Origin: an uncultured Pirellulaceae bacterium | GTDB taxonomy: Bacteria; Planctomycetota; Planctomycetia; Pirellulales; Pirellulaceae | Direction of reading: 5' to 3' | Assembly: GCA_937928215.1 (NCBI GenBank) | Contig: CALFWL010000068.1 | Location: forward strand, 1-52,980 | DNA length: 52,980 bases | In this document: positions 1 to 8,176 of the stretch, in pieces | How the letters are laid out: each line of letters starts with the position of its first letter | How positions within the stretch are numbered: position 1 is the stretch's first letter | Translations under genes and position numbers: made by a program | Notes under the pieces: model-generated | The model's database searches: none | Seen by the model: the letters and a program-made list of their open reading frames with translations, nothing else | What the model was told of the DNA's origin: nothing

Positions 1-956
1 CTGAACGATTGCCTGCCTGCCGAGCGATCGATTGGAACCGAGGGGAATCGATATCCGACTCCTGCGACACCGCTGGCGATCATCCGGTTTTCGCTCAGAC
101 AGCCGTACGGATCAGAGTCTTTGCCACAGTAACCGTTGTCCTTCCGATGGTATTCGATCAGTTTGAAATCGACGAACTTGTTGAACGCGTCAACAAGGCG
201 CGTTTTCTGAAAGGGACTGTAGCGGGCAGCAGCCTTTGTGGGGAACGGTTCATCCAGTTTCGCCGAAAACGGACGCGGCCAGTAGTGCGAGAACATCGGC
301 TTACAACTGCCGCAATTCTTGTCGCCACAACGGCATCCACCGGGCTCTTGTTCTTGAAATGGTTTCCCGTGCAAGCCGGGGGCGTCGCACAGAGGCCCAC
401 ATCCAGTCGCCCCAGTCGGGTTGGTGCAGATGCCGCATGGTTTGCGTGGGTCGATCGGCAGCGGATTCCGGTCGCGATAAATGTCGTAGTTGGTCGTGGG
501 AGGATTTGGCTTTTTCTTCTTCGCTGCCGGTTTCTTCGCGAGTTGTCTCTCGAGCGAATCGGGCGAGGGATTCAGTTGGTAGCGACCTGCTTGATTCGCA
601 CCCGTTTCAGTCGCGGCCGCTGCCGCCGGTTCGCGCGGGCCGACTTCCTGGTGTGGAACAGGGGAAGGTTCGGGAAGTTGTGCCGGGGGCGCCTCCGTTT
701 CACGTCTTGAAGGAGCGTTCGGTTCCGTCAAAGGCGATTCCGGTGCGTGTCGAAGCTCACGTGAACGGTGAGTTTTTGACTCCTCCGGTTGGAGTTTCGG
801 TTGAGGATCGAACAGCGGATATCCGGCGCGATACTGGGGGACTGGTTGATGAACAGGTCCACCGTTGACGGGCCATTGAATCGCCTCGGCGGTGGAAATT
901 AAGTTGAAGAAGACGCATGCGAACGCGAGTGCTTTCAATCGAGGGATCGGAACCAT
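1..956 (-). CDS. Exported Cys-rich hypothetical protein (3' end outside window)
   Basis: The reading frame starts at ATG 956-954 and stays open to base 1, so at least 318 codons are present and the C-terminus is missing. The first 22 residues form a signal peptide (MVPIPRLKALAFACVFFNL region, ending near ISTAEA). A Pro/Gln/Glu-rich low-complexity stretch follows, then a Lys-rich patch, then a Cys-rich segment with CGICTNPTGATGCGPLC and CRCGDKNCGSC. The rest looks like a folded domain with further Cys residues (YCGKDSDPYGCLSEN). I do not recognise the family. The Cys pattern resembles one in the porin at 18941-20620. The product is probably periplasmic or envelope-associated. Function unknown. 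Confidence 0.75.
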   Translation of the reverse strand, partial: MVPIPRLKALAFACVFFNLISTAEAIQWPVNGGPVHQPVPQYRAGYPLFDPQPKLQPEESKTHRSRELRHAPESPLTEPNAPSRRETEAPPAQLPEPSPVPHQEVGPREPAAAAATETGANQAGRYQLNPSPDSLERQLAKKPAAKKKKPNPPTTNYDIYRDRNPLPIDPRKPCGICTNPTGATGCGPLCDAPGLHGKPFQEQEPGGCRCGDKNCGSCKPMFSHYWPRPFSAKLDEPFPTKAAARYSPFQKTRLVDAFNKFVDFKLIEYHRKDNGYCGKDSDPYGCLSENRMIASGVAGVGYRFPSVPIDRSAGRQSF

Positions 957-1164
957 GTGTTGGCCTGCGGTTGAGAAAAACGAGGAATTCGTATTTTCCT
1001 AAGATCGGATACGACCCGCATAAGCCTTGCGATTGGACCTAGGCGTGCGTCCTGAATCGATTGCGGTCCGGCTGTCGACTGTAACGGTTATTCGGGTTGC
1101 ATCGAGAAATCCGGCCAACGCCTGATGGCAGCCGTTTTGTCAGATGGTTGAAAGCCCGGTGCGT

Positions 1165-2502
1165 TCAAGTTTCCAGAGAATTCATAACAAGCTGGCAGAC
1201 GTCGGTGTCTTTTACTGTTTCGCCCAATTTGAGACCGCCTTCGGACGAAAGCAGAACGCCCTGCTGGTCGGCTGAATCATCTGGAACGAGGCCGTGCGAG
1301 CCCTTGATCAAGGTTGCATCCAACGGAACGGATTTCGTTTGAAAGTCGAAGAACAATTCGACCGGGTCGTAGCCCGGCTTGCGATGAATGTCAACGGTTC
1401 TGGCGAATGCGGGAGCATCTTCATCGTTCAGCCACCAGTAATACGCCTGCCAGCTGTTACTGGTCGAAACGAGAACCACATCGCCACTGCGTTCATGGTC
1501 CAGATTGCAAGTTGCTCGATCGGCCCCGGACAAGATTTCTGCGATCCCTTCAGTTTTCGCAAACAGTTGATTTACTTCAGCAATCGTTGACGCATCACGA
1601 TCTTTGACAAACACATGTGAAAACTGATGGTCTACCAACGCCCATGCTCGGCTGCTTTCCAGATCCAGATGTTCGCCATCTTCTTTGCGTTTTACCCGAA
1701 GTAGACCGGCTTCTCGCAGCAATCGGTTTGGATAACTAACATGATCGACTGGCGAGATCACGTACTCGCTGGCGGCGATCCAGTGAATCGGTTGATCATA
1801 TGCGGCTTCAGCCCGCTGTTGAAAATGGCCAATCAACTGATCCAGTTCCTTGACGGCCACATTGGCTTCATCGCTGTTTGGACCGAATTTCTGAGCCGCA
1901 TAATCCAAGTGCGGCAGGTAGACGTAGAAAAAGTCGGGGTGAAACTTTTTCGCAGCCGCGATGGCGGAATCCGCAATCCATTGGCTGGATTGAATGTTTG
2001 CCAGCGGTCCCCAAAAATGCTTCAAGGGAAAGTGTCCGAATTGGTCCAGCAGCTCGCCATAGAATTCCTGAGGCTTTGTGTGACACCACATGTCCTCACT
2101 GCCGTCGGGTTGATGAATGGGAGCCGGCATGCAGACGAAATCGGCGTTGCAACCCTTGCTGAGCATCGGGAACCACGCGGCTGACTTCAGATTTGGGTTC
2201 GGCAGATTTGGGTTCGGCTTACGGAGCAAGTCCCAAATTTGTGGCCGCTGGATGACCTCGTTCCATGCGGTCCACATTTCGACCTGGTTGGTGTCTCGCC
2301 AGAAAAATCCGTTGGCGACAACGCCATGTTCAGACGCCGTTTTGCCCGTCAGCATGGCCGATTGAGCTGGCCACGTGACAGAGGGAAAAGAATGTCGAAG
2401 TGTCGTTACCCCGCCCTGCCCCATCGCGGCAAGGTTGGGCATCCGGGACAAATCCTGACGGCGAAGACCAGGAATGGTAAGGAAATAAATAGGAAGCGGC
2501 AC
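1165..2502 (-). CDS. Alkaline-phosphatase-superfamily phosphodiesterase / nucleotide pyrophosphatase (EboF-like)
   Basis: The 445-residue protein matches the type I phosphodiesterase/nucleotide pyrophosphatase fold. The N-terminus IYFLTIPGLRRQDL and the segment FPSVTWPAQSAMLTGKTASEHGV correspond to the metal-binding Asp region (here weakly conserved) and the nucleophile Thr/Ser loop of the family; further His/Asp ligands lie in LPHLDYA and KGSHGLVPDD. There is no signal peptide, so it is probably cytoplasmic. The start is GTG at 2502, 9 bases after the upstream stop, with AAGG upstream. It is the third gene of a minus-strand operon with a TIM-barrel protein and a UbiA-type prenyltransferase. 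That order matches eboC-eboE-eboF of the conserved ebo cluster (metabolite export, scytonemin precursors in cyanobacteria). The superfamily is well supported; the Ebo assignment is an inference. Confidence 0.75.
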   Translation of the reverse strand: MPLPIYFLTIPGLRRQDLSRMPNLAAMGQGGVTTLRHSFPSVTWPAQSAMLTGKTASEHGVVANGFFWRDTNQVEMWTAWNEVIQRPQIWDLLRKPNPNLPNPNLKSAAWFPMLSKGCNADFVCMPAPIHQPDGSEDMWCHTKPQEFYGELLDQFGHFPLKHFWGPLANIQSSQWIADSAIAAAKKFHPDFFYVYLPHLDYAAQKFGPNSDEANVAVKELDQLIGHFQQRAEAAYDQPIHWIAASEYVISPVDHVSYPNRLLREAGLLRVKRKEDGEHLDLESSRAWALVDHQFSHVFVKDRDASTIAEVNQLFAKTEGIAEILSGADRATCNLDHERSGDVVLVSTSNSWQAYYWWLNDEDAPAFARTVDIHRKPGYDPVELFFDFQTKSVPLDATLIKGSHGLVPDDSADQQGVLLSSEGGLKLGETVKDTDVCQLVMNSLET

Positions 2503-2511
2503 GGGCTGGCC

Positions 2512-3363
2512 TTACTGTTTTACTTGTTCAAGGATCGGACTGAGAAAACTAAAAGCCGCGGGCACGATTCGGTCTGCCGCGTGAGAGTGGCGACTAAGTT
2601 CCACATAGATTCCCTCCTGATAACCGATGCGATGAAGGGTTTCGATTACCGGCGGAAAATGAATCTGACCATCGCCGAACATCAAGTGCTCGTGTCGGTC
2701 AGAAACCATGTCTTCGATATGGACGTTGATAATTCGATCCTGCCAGCGTTCCAGATATTCAGCGATCGGCACTTCGCTCATGCAATACAGGTGGCCAATG
2801 TCCATGGTCATCTTCAATCGGGGCGAATCAACGAGGTGCAACAGACGTTCGAACCGCCCAGTCGTGTCGATCAGCATTCCCGGTTCGGGTTCAAAACCGA
2901 TGTCGATCGCTCGATCGTCCGCATGTTGCAAAACGGGATCCAAATTCCGGACCAACGTTTCCATCGCATCGTGAGTCCCACAGCCAGCCGGGGTGATTCC
3001 CGACCAGATCGAAACACAGCGACTGTCAAGCTCTGCCGCTACATCGATGCAATACTTCAGGAAGTCGATTCGCCGTGTGGATTGAGCCGTATCCTGACTG
3101 AGCAAAGTCGGTTCGTGCTTGTCGCGAGGGTCGAGCAGAAAGCGTGCGCCGGTTTCGATCACGCTGGTCAGCTGATGCTCCTTCAATGCATACTTGATTT
3201 GTTGCAGTTGCAGGTCGGAGCCAGCGTCGCGAGGACTTAGCCAGCCGTGATCAATCGTGATTCCAATCGCCCGATAGCCGGTGTCCGCCAGAAGTTGGAT
3301 CGCATCCAACGGATCATGATGAGCCATTCCGTTAGTGTTGTAGCCAAGCAGCATAGGGTGCAT
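2512..3363 (-). CDS. Sugar phosphate isomerase/epimerase-like TIM-barrel protein (EboE-like)
   Basis: The 283-residue protein has the xylose-isomerase-like TIM-barrel pattern: LGYNTNGMAHHDPLDAIQLLADTGYRAIGI at the start, IDIGFEPEPGM with the metal-ligand Glu in the middle, MTMDIGHL, then VNVHIEDM and HLMFGDGQIHFPPV near the end. These E, D, H and E positions are typical divalent-metal ligands of the AP endonuclease 2 / sugar isomerase superfamily. The start is ATG 3363. The gene sits 11 bases after the prenyltransferase stop and 9 bases before the phosphodiesterase start, so it is surely cotranscribed. In ebo clusters a protein of this fold is encoded between the prenyltransferase and the phosphodiesterase, which suggests EboE; homologues I recall are longer, so the orthology is uncertain. 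The substrate is unknown. Confidence 0.75.
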   Translation of the reverse strand: MHPMLLGYNTNGMAHHDPLDAIQLLADTGYRAIGITIDHGWLSPRDAGSDLQLQQIKYALKEHQLTSVIETGARFLLDPRDKHEPTLLSQDTAQSTRRIDFLKYCIDVAAELDSRCVSIWSGITPAGCGTHDAMETLVRNLDPVLQHADDRAIDIGFEPEPGMLIDTTGRFERLLHLVDSPRLKMTMDIGHLYCMSEVPIAEYLERWQDRIINVHIEDMVSDRHEHLMFGDGQIHFPPVIETLHRIGYQEGIYVELSRHSHAADRIVPAAFSFLSPILEQVKQ

Positions 3364-3374
3364 TCAATCGGACG

Positions 3375-4394
3375 TCAGGTTTGCTTCGATAGCCGTCGTA
3401 GCAACATCAACGGTACGATCAGCAAGGCTACCAGCATAGCGTAAACAGGTTCAGCGGGACGAGCCAGGAAGCAGACGGCTGCGTCCAGAAAAATCAGGCT
3501 GCTTATTGAAGTCACAATTGCGGCGCCAATTGCGGCTTGTTCTGCTGAACGAACGGCAAACCACAACCGTCGAACAATTGGCAGGGAAATGAGAACAACC
3601 AGAGTAACGAAAGCAGTCTTCGTCTGCGAAATAGATCTGACAGGCGTTGTGCCGACGTGCGGCAGGAATGGCAAAACGCTAATGGCGATGAGTGCGCCGA
3701 CGATTATTGCTGAACCAAGCACAAGTTTGGATCGCGATTGTGCCGCCCGCTGTTCCCCACGAGCGAAAACAGTAATTCCAACGACATACATGCCTACAAA
3801 AACGGCATAGGAAAGAACCTGTTGATTGAAATCAATGGAATCGCCGTTCAACTCAACAATAAACCCAAAACTCGCGCCCAGCAGGATGTTCAAAAATCGG
3901 CAACTTCCCATTGCTGCAGGTGCGAGCCATGTATTCTTGAGTACGTAGTTGTACATCAGTATTGCAATTGCGAGCGCCAAAACGATGAAGATTGAAATGC
4001 TACTGTCCCGTAGTGTCCCGGCGGCAATCAACATCGCAATCAGTAGAGCAATCGAGAGCGCAATTAGTCCGAAGCCGACGGTGAATGCTGCTCTGCGGGT
4101 AATTTTTCCTGATGGAATTGGGCGTGACGGCCGCTCGATCGCGTCAACGTCGGCGTCAAATGCATCGTTCAGAATCATTCCAGCACAATACAGAATCGCA
4201 GATATTAATCCTAGCGCCAGCACATCAGGCCAAAAGACTCTGTGTTTCCATTCCCAAGTGTAGAAGGCAAGAATGAAACCTGCGGCAACATTCGAAACTG
4301 CCGTGGGCAGATTCGCGATTCGCATCAACTGCAACCAATCGCGGATTTTGGGGCAGCAGTTTTTGGAAGAGCGGATTGTCGAGGGATCGGTCAT
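3375..4394 (-). CDS. eboC: UbiA-family prenyltransferase (EboC-like)
   Basis: This is an integral membrane protein of about 339 residues with roughly eight or nine hydrophobic segments. The first Asp-rich motif LNDAFDADVDAIERPSRP is the NDxxDxxxD...RPxRPIPSG signature of UbiA aromatic prenyltransferases and fits the EboC subgroup. I chose ATG 4394 (MTDPSTIRSS) because the 26 extra residues reachable upstream cross a leader hairpin and do not look like protein. It is the first gene of the operon, followed closely by the TIM-barrel and phosphodiesterase genes. A strong hairpin with a T-run lies in its leader at 4449-4488. The family is clear from the motif; the eboC name rests on the neighbours. 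eboA, eboB and eboD are not present in the window. Confidence 0.8.
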   Translation of the reverse strand: MTDPSTIRSSKNCCPKIRDWLQLMRIANLPTAVSNVAAGFILAFYTWEWKHRVFWPDVLALGLISAILYCAGMILNDAFDADVDAIERPSRPIPSGKITRRAAFTVGFGLIALSIALLIAMLIAAGTLRDSSISIFIVLALAIAILMYNYVLKNTWLAPAAMGSCRFLNILLGASFGFIVELNGDSIDFNQQVLSYAVFVGMYVVGITVFARGEQRAAQSRSKLVLGSAIIVGALIAISVLPFLPHVGTTPVRSISQTKTAFVTLVVLISLPIVRRLWFAVRSAEQAAIGAAIVTSISSLIFLDAAVCFLARPAEPVYAMLVALLIVPLMLLRRLSKQT

Positions 4395-4448
4395 ATCGCA
4401 TATTCTGACACAACGCCCTGCTAGCGGAACCGGCAGGCGCTCGGCGCG

Positions 4449-4488
4449 CAAAAAGAAACCCGGCGGATGCAAGCATCAGACCGGGTTT
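4449..4488 (-). terminator. Terminator-like hairpin in the leader of the UbiA operon
   Basis: On the minus strand AAACCCGG (4488-4481) pairs with CCGGGTTT (4463-4456), and an inner ATGC/GCAT pair extends the stem; CTTTTTG follows at 4455-4449. This is the form of an intrinsic terminator. It lies 54 bases upstream of ATG 4394, with no recognisable minus-strand gene before it. It could be an attenuator for the operon or the end of a small RNA. The sequence just upstream (GGGTTGAAACCC) could form a weaker competing hairpin. Confidence 0.55.
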
Positions 4489-4877
4489 CAACCCCCCTGG
4501 GTATCTCGTTGGACCGATCGGTCGTTGAACCAATGGGACGATGGATGGTTGGTGTGTTCCACGTTGGTGGGTGGCGGAGCTGGCTTTCGTTCGCTAGGAG
4601 AGTGGCGTAGAGACTGAGTCCCGCTTTATATCGGAGCCAGATTCACATTTGTTGACGGCAAGTTTACGGATTGTCCCAGTTAGCCATAAATGGCAAGACT
4701 TTCTGAAAAATGCGGTCCCGTAGCCATCTGAGACTGTTCCGGACGTTTCGGTTAGGCCGATGACACTGCCGTGACTCTATTCGTCGGCTCGTTGCGTCCG
4801 CGTGCGCAATGTTGACTTGGAATCGCAGTGGCAGCGTGCTGAACCCATATTCGTAAACTTTTCAACTTGGCAATGCA
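4489..4877. other. Divergent intergenic region
   Basis: This stretch separates the minus-strand prenyltransferase operon from the plus-strand ExbB-like operon, so promoters for both must lie here. I cannot assign convincing -35/-10 pairs. Apart from the leader hairpin just outside it I see no gene or RNA. Confidence 0.4.
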
Positions 4878-6524
4878 ATGAGTCAACCGACTCGCAATTC
4901 GATCAGCTGGATTTCGGTCCTGCCCTCGCTGGTGGTTCCGGTGTGCTTGGGGCTGACGCTTTACATTGGAATGCTGGCGATGATCCGGCACGGATGGCTG
5001 GCGAACGAAACCGCATTGCGTTACCTGACGGGACATCCGGTTTCCAAAGTCACCGTCGCGATGTTTCTGATCGGGGGTTCCTCGTTGCTGTTGATCGCGA
5101 TCAATGTGTTCGCTCAGTTTACCAGCGAACGCGATCTGCGTTTCGTGCCTTTGAACGACGACGATTCGTCTGGGGCTAGTGGCTCAAAATCAGATGATGC
5201 TCAAACCGCAGTCGCGCTTGGGCAACAGTTGCTGGATCTTCCGAGCTCGATTCAATCGCACTATTTGTGGCAGCGATTGACCAACAGCCTGCTGTACGTG
5301 TATCGCAACGGTTCGGCAGCAGGCGTGGACGAAGAAGTCAAATACCTTGCGGAACTGGATCTGGATCGGCAACAACAACGTTACTCGTTGGCTCGGATTC
5401 TGATCTGGGCGACCCCGATGCTTGGATTCCTGGGAACCGTGTTGGGAATCTCTCAGGCGTTGGGAGGAATCAGCGTCGGGCCGGAAAACGATTTTCAAGC
5501 CATGATGAACGGCTTGCAGGGAAGCCTGTATGTCGCGTTCGACACAACCGCGTTGGCGTTGACGCTTTCGATGGTGTTGATGTTCGTTCAGTTTTTGGTT
5601 GATCGTTTCGAAACACAATTACTTGCGCTGGTCGACCAACGAGCACGATCAGAAATCTCGTCACAATTTGATGCCGCGGCTACGGCGGCAAACTCGGGCG
5701 ACTCAGTCGAACGACTTGGGCAACACCTGCTGACGGCAACTCGGGAAATGACGGTGGCTCAGACGGAAATCTGGAAAAAGACGATTCGGTCCGCCGAGCA
5801 GGCGTGGGCATCTTCCTTGAGCGAAACCAACGAGCGCGTTCGTTTGAACTGGTCTGAGTCTCTCGATCTGACTCTGAATCGGCTTGCCGAGGGCATCGAC
5901 AGTTCCGTGTTGAAGGCGGACGAATCGATGGTTCGGCGCTGGAAGCAATGGCAGGTGATGCTGTCCGATAACGCTCGATTGATGTTTCAACAGCAGCAGG
6001 AGTTGGCGGCTCAGACGACCGCTCTCCAGTCGCTGGTTGGCAAAACTGAGAATGAACACGTTGTCCAAGATGCATTGCAGGGAGCCTTGAATGCGATCGC
6101 GACAACCGAACAGTTGACAACTGCGATCAACGGATTGTCAGAAAAAGTCGAAGCGTCGTTTCAAGCTGACTCGAAAACGGTCGTGTCGCTGCAAACGCCG
6201 CCGACCGATAACGCATCGACCGAACCGAATGTTGACGAAGAAGCGCCAGCGGTGGTTCAGATAATGGAGCAAGCAACACAGAAAACAAAGGTCGGGATCA
6301 CTCGTCGCCAATCGACGACTGAACGTCCGCGAGAAAGGCAGGTTGATGATCTTTTGGCGATCGCTGCCGCCAAAGATTCGTTGTCAAAACAGAAATCAGT
6401 TCGTTCTGATTCTATCGACGAGGTCATTCTGCCAATCGCTCCATACCTGTCAGGTCAGAAACAGGTTCCGACCAAACGCACTTCGTCAGTCGCAGGTTCA
6501 AGTACAAATCGGAAGGCCGCATGA
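4878..6524 (+). CDS. MotA/TolQ/ExbB proton channel family protein
   Basis: This 548-residue inner-membrane protein has predicted membrane segments at about 13-35, 58-78, 172-195 and 218-240. The TM pair after residue 170 carries the family signature: WATPMLGFLGTVLGISQAL corresponds to the LGxxGTVxGI motif of ExbB/TolQ, and AFDTTALALTLSMVLMF supplies the conserved Thr of the last helix. Residues about 250-420 are a long helical region, followed by a charged, low-complexity C-terminal tail (cytoplasmic by family topology). The family forms the pentameric stator of proton-driven motors. The stop overlaps the next start (ATGA at 6521-6524), indicating translational coupling with an ExbD-like partner. 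What the motor drives is not evident; no TonB, Tol or flagellar gene is nearby. Confidence 0.85.
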   Translation: MSQPTRNSISWISVLPSLVVPVCLGLTLYIGMLAMIRHGWLANETALRYLTGHPVSKVTVAMFLIGGSSLLLIAINVFAQFTSERDLRFVPLNDDDSSGASGSKSDDAQTAVALGQQLLDLPSSIQSHYLWQRLTNSLLYVYRNGSAAGVDEEVKYLAELDLDRQQQRYSLARILIWATPMLGFLGTVLGISQALGGISVGPENDFQAMMNGLQGSLYVAFDTTALALTLSMVLMFVQFLVDRFETQLLALVDQRARSEISSQFDAAATAANSGDSVERLGQHLLTATREMTVAQTEIWKKTIRSAEQAWASSLSETNERVRLNWSESLDLTLNRLAEGIDSSVLKADESMVRRWKQWQVMLSDNARLMFQQQQELAAQTTALQSLVGKTENEHVVQDALQGALNAIATTEQLTTAINGLSEKVEASFQADSKTVVSLQTPPTDNASTEPNVDEEAPAVVQIMEQATQKTKVGITRRQSTTERPRERQVDDLLAIAAAKDSLSKQKSVRSDSIDEVILPIAPYLSGQKQVPTKRTSSVAGSSTNRKAA

Positions 6525-8176
6525 AACGTCGCCATCGCTCGCGGAGCGTCTTGGCCGTTTCGCTGTTCCCGTTTCTTGCTGTCTTGATCTGCACGCTGGG
6601 TGTGCTGATCGTGCTGCTGGTGCTGGCCGTGAAGGCTGCTGATTCTCAAGCCGTCGCTGAACAAGGCGAAGCCGACGCTAAGCTGAAATCGCAATTGAAC
6701 AGTGTGCAGTTGCAACTGGAAGAGCGACAGATTCAGATTGACGGGCTGAAAGAAGTCAGACCCGACGCGTTGCAGCGTTTGGAGGATGCCCGGGCGACAC
6801 GCAGTCACTTTGAGAACGCGGTGAGGCAACTTCAGCAAGAGGCTCGCTCGTTGGCTGAATCATTGCTGGCTCTTGAAAACCAAAGACAGGGCATGCAAGC
6901 TGCGGAAGTTCTCGATTCAAATTTGCAACAGTTGCGAGCCCAGATCGATGAGGCTCAAAAACGGCTGGTTCAAAAACGTGAGGCCGCCAAGCAAACGCCC
7001 GAAGTCACTTGGTCGATTCAGCCGTACAACGGGAGCAGCGGGACGAGTCGTCGTCCGATTTTTGTCGAATGTCGATCCGACCACATCGTGATCCAACCAC
7101 TTGACATCAAGATCACTCAGGAAGATCTCAGGGCTGCCGTGTTTCCGGGCAACATGCTGGATGCTGCCTTGCTGACGATTCGAGAATACTGGCAACGGCT
7201 TGATCTTGAAGGCGATACCGGCCGTGCCTACCCCTTAATTGTGGTTCGACCAGACGGAGCACGGACCTTTCAAGTCGTGAAGGCTTCTTTGAAGGCATGG
7301 GATGACGAGTATGGTTACGAGCTCGTTGATGCGGATAAGAAAATCGATTTTGGCGAGCTTGACCCGGCACTGGCGGAAGAAACCGTTGCTGCGATTGAGG
7401 AAGCAGCCCATCGTCAACGGCGTCTCGCTCAAGTCGCTTTGCTGCGGAAGCGACAAGCGCGACGTCGCGAGTTTGCTCGTCGGCCCGGCAGTGAAAGGCG
7501 ACCTGGATTGACGGTTTCACCAACCGGAGGCGGATTCGTTTTCAATGGCGTTGAATCAAAATCAGATACCGACAGCGAACGTGACTTTGGATCCAAACAT
7601 GGAAAGTTCACCAACTCCCAAGCATCTTGGCAACCGAATTCGGGCCAGCACGATTCGAGTGCAATTGCGGAGGTCAGCGTTGCCGGAGGCGTCGCAGGTG
7701 GAACTCAGGCCCACGGTGAAAAGGAGTGGAACTCCGGTCAAGCTGAAGATGGCTCGACGCAGCAAGTCGAAGCCGCGACCAACGCAAAATCACCGACAGA
7801 ATCTGATGCCCAAGCAAAGTCAGAGTCACCGTCTGAAAGTCTTGCGGAAACTCGTGGGTCTAACTGGGCGTTGCCATCGCGATCTGCGGGAGCAGTGCCC
7901 TATGTACGTCCGCTGCGCATCATTTGTTTCCCAAATCGCTTGATCATTAAAGGGGCTCGCGGCGAGCTTTCCGTTCCGATGGATGGAGCCACCGATGAAG
8001 CGGTTGACGAACTGGTTAACGAAATCTGGACTCAGATCGATTCCTGGGGGGTTGCCGGGCAGAATAGTTACTGGAAACCGCAACTGAGAATTACAGTCAT
8101 GCCCGGAAGTCATTTTCGTTTCGCTGAACTTCGACGGTTGTTGGCGGACAGCGGTATCTTGATCGAAGGGGCTTGA
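6521..8176 (+). CDS. ExbD-like single-TM protein with coiled coil; Asp position replaced by Ala
   Basis: This 551-residue protein has one N-terminal membrane helix (about 12-38). Its start, FPFLAVLICTLGVLIVL, aligns with the PFIDVMLVLL segment of ExbD but has Ala20 where ExbD/TolR/MotB carry the proton-binding Asp. Residues about 40-150 form a coiled coil rich in Gln, Glu, Ala and Leu. Two related globular segments follow: VTWSIQPY to REYWQRL, and PLRIICFPNRLIIKG to the end, separated by a Ser/Gln/Glu-rich linker at about 335-450. ATG 6521 overlaps the ExbB-like stop, and the next gene starts on its own stop. Its partner downstream retains the Asp. Function unknown; a periplasmic arm of the motor is inferred. 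Confidence 0.75.
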   Translation: MKRRHRSRSVLAVSLFPFLAVLICTLGVLIVLLVLAVKAADSQAVAEQGEADAKLKSQLNSVQLQLEERQIQIDGLKEVRPDALQRLEDARATRSHFENAVRQLQQEARSLAESLLALENQRQGMQAAEVLDSNLQQLRAQIDEAQKRLVQKREAAKQTPEVTWSIQPYNGSSGTSRRPIFVECRSDHIVIQPLDIKITQEDLRAAVFPGNMLDAALLTIREYWQRLDLEGDTGRAYPLIVVRPDGARTFQVVKASLKAWDDEYGYELVDADKKIDFGELDPALAEETVAAIEEAAHRQRRLAQVALLRKRQARRREFARRPGSERRPGLTVSPTGGGFVFNGVESKSDTDSERDFGSKHGKFTNSQASWQPNSGQHDSSAIAEVSVAGGVAGGTQAHGEKEWNSGQAEDGSTQQVEAATNAKSPTESDAQAKSESPSESLAETRGSNWALPSRSAGAVPYVRPLRIICFPNRLIIKGARGELSVPMDGATDEAVDELVNEIWTQIDSWGVAGQNSYWKPQLRITVMPGSHFRFAELRRLLADSGILIEGA

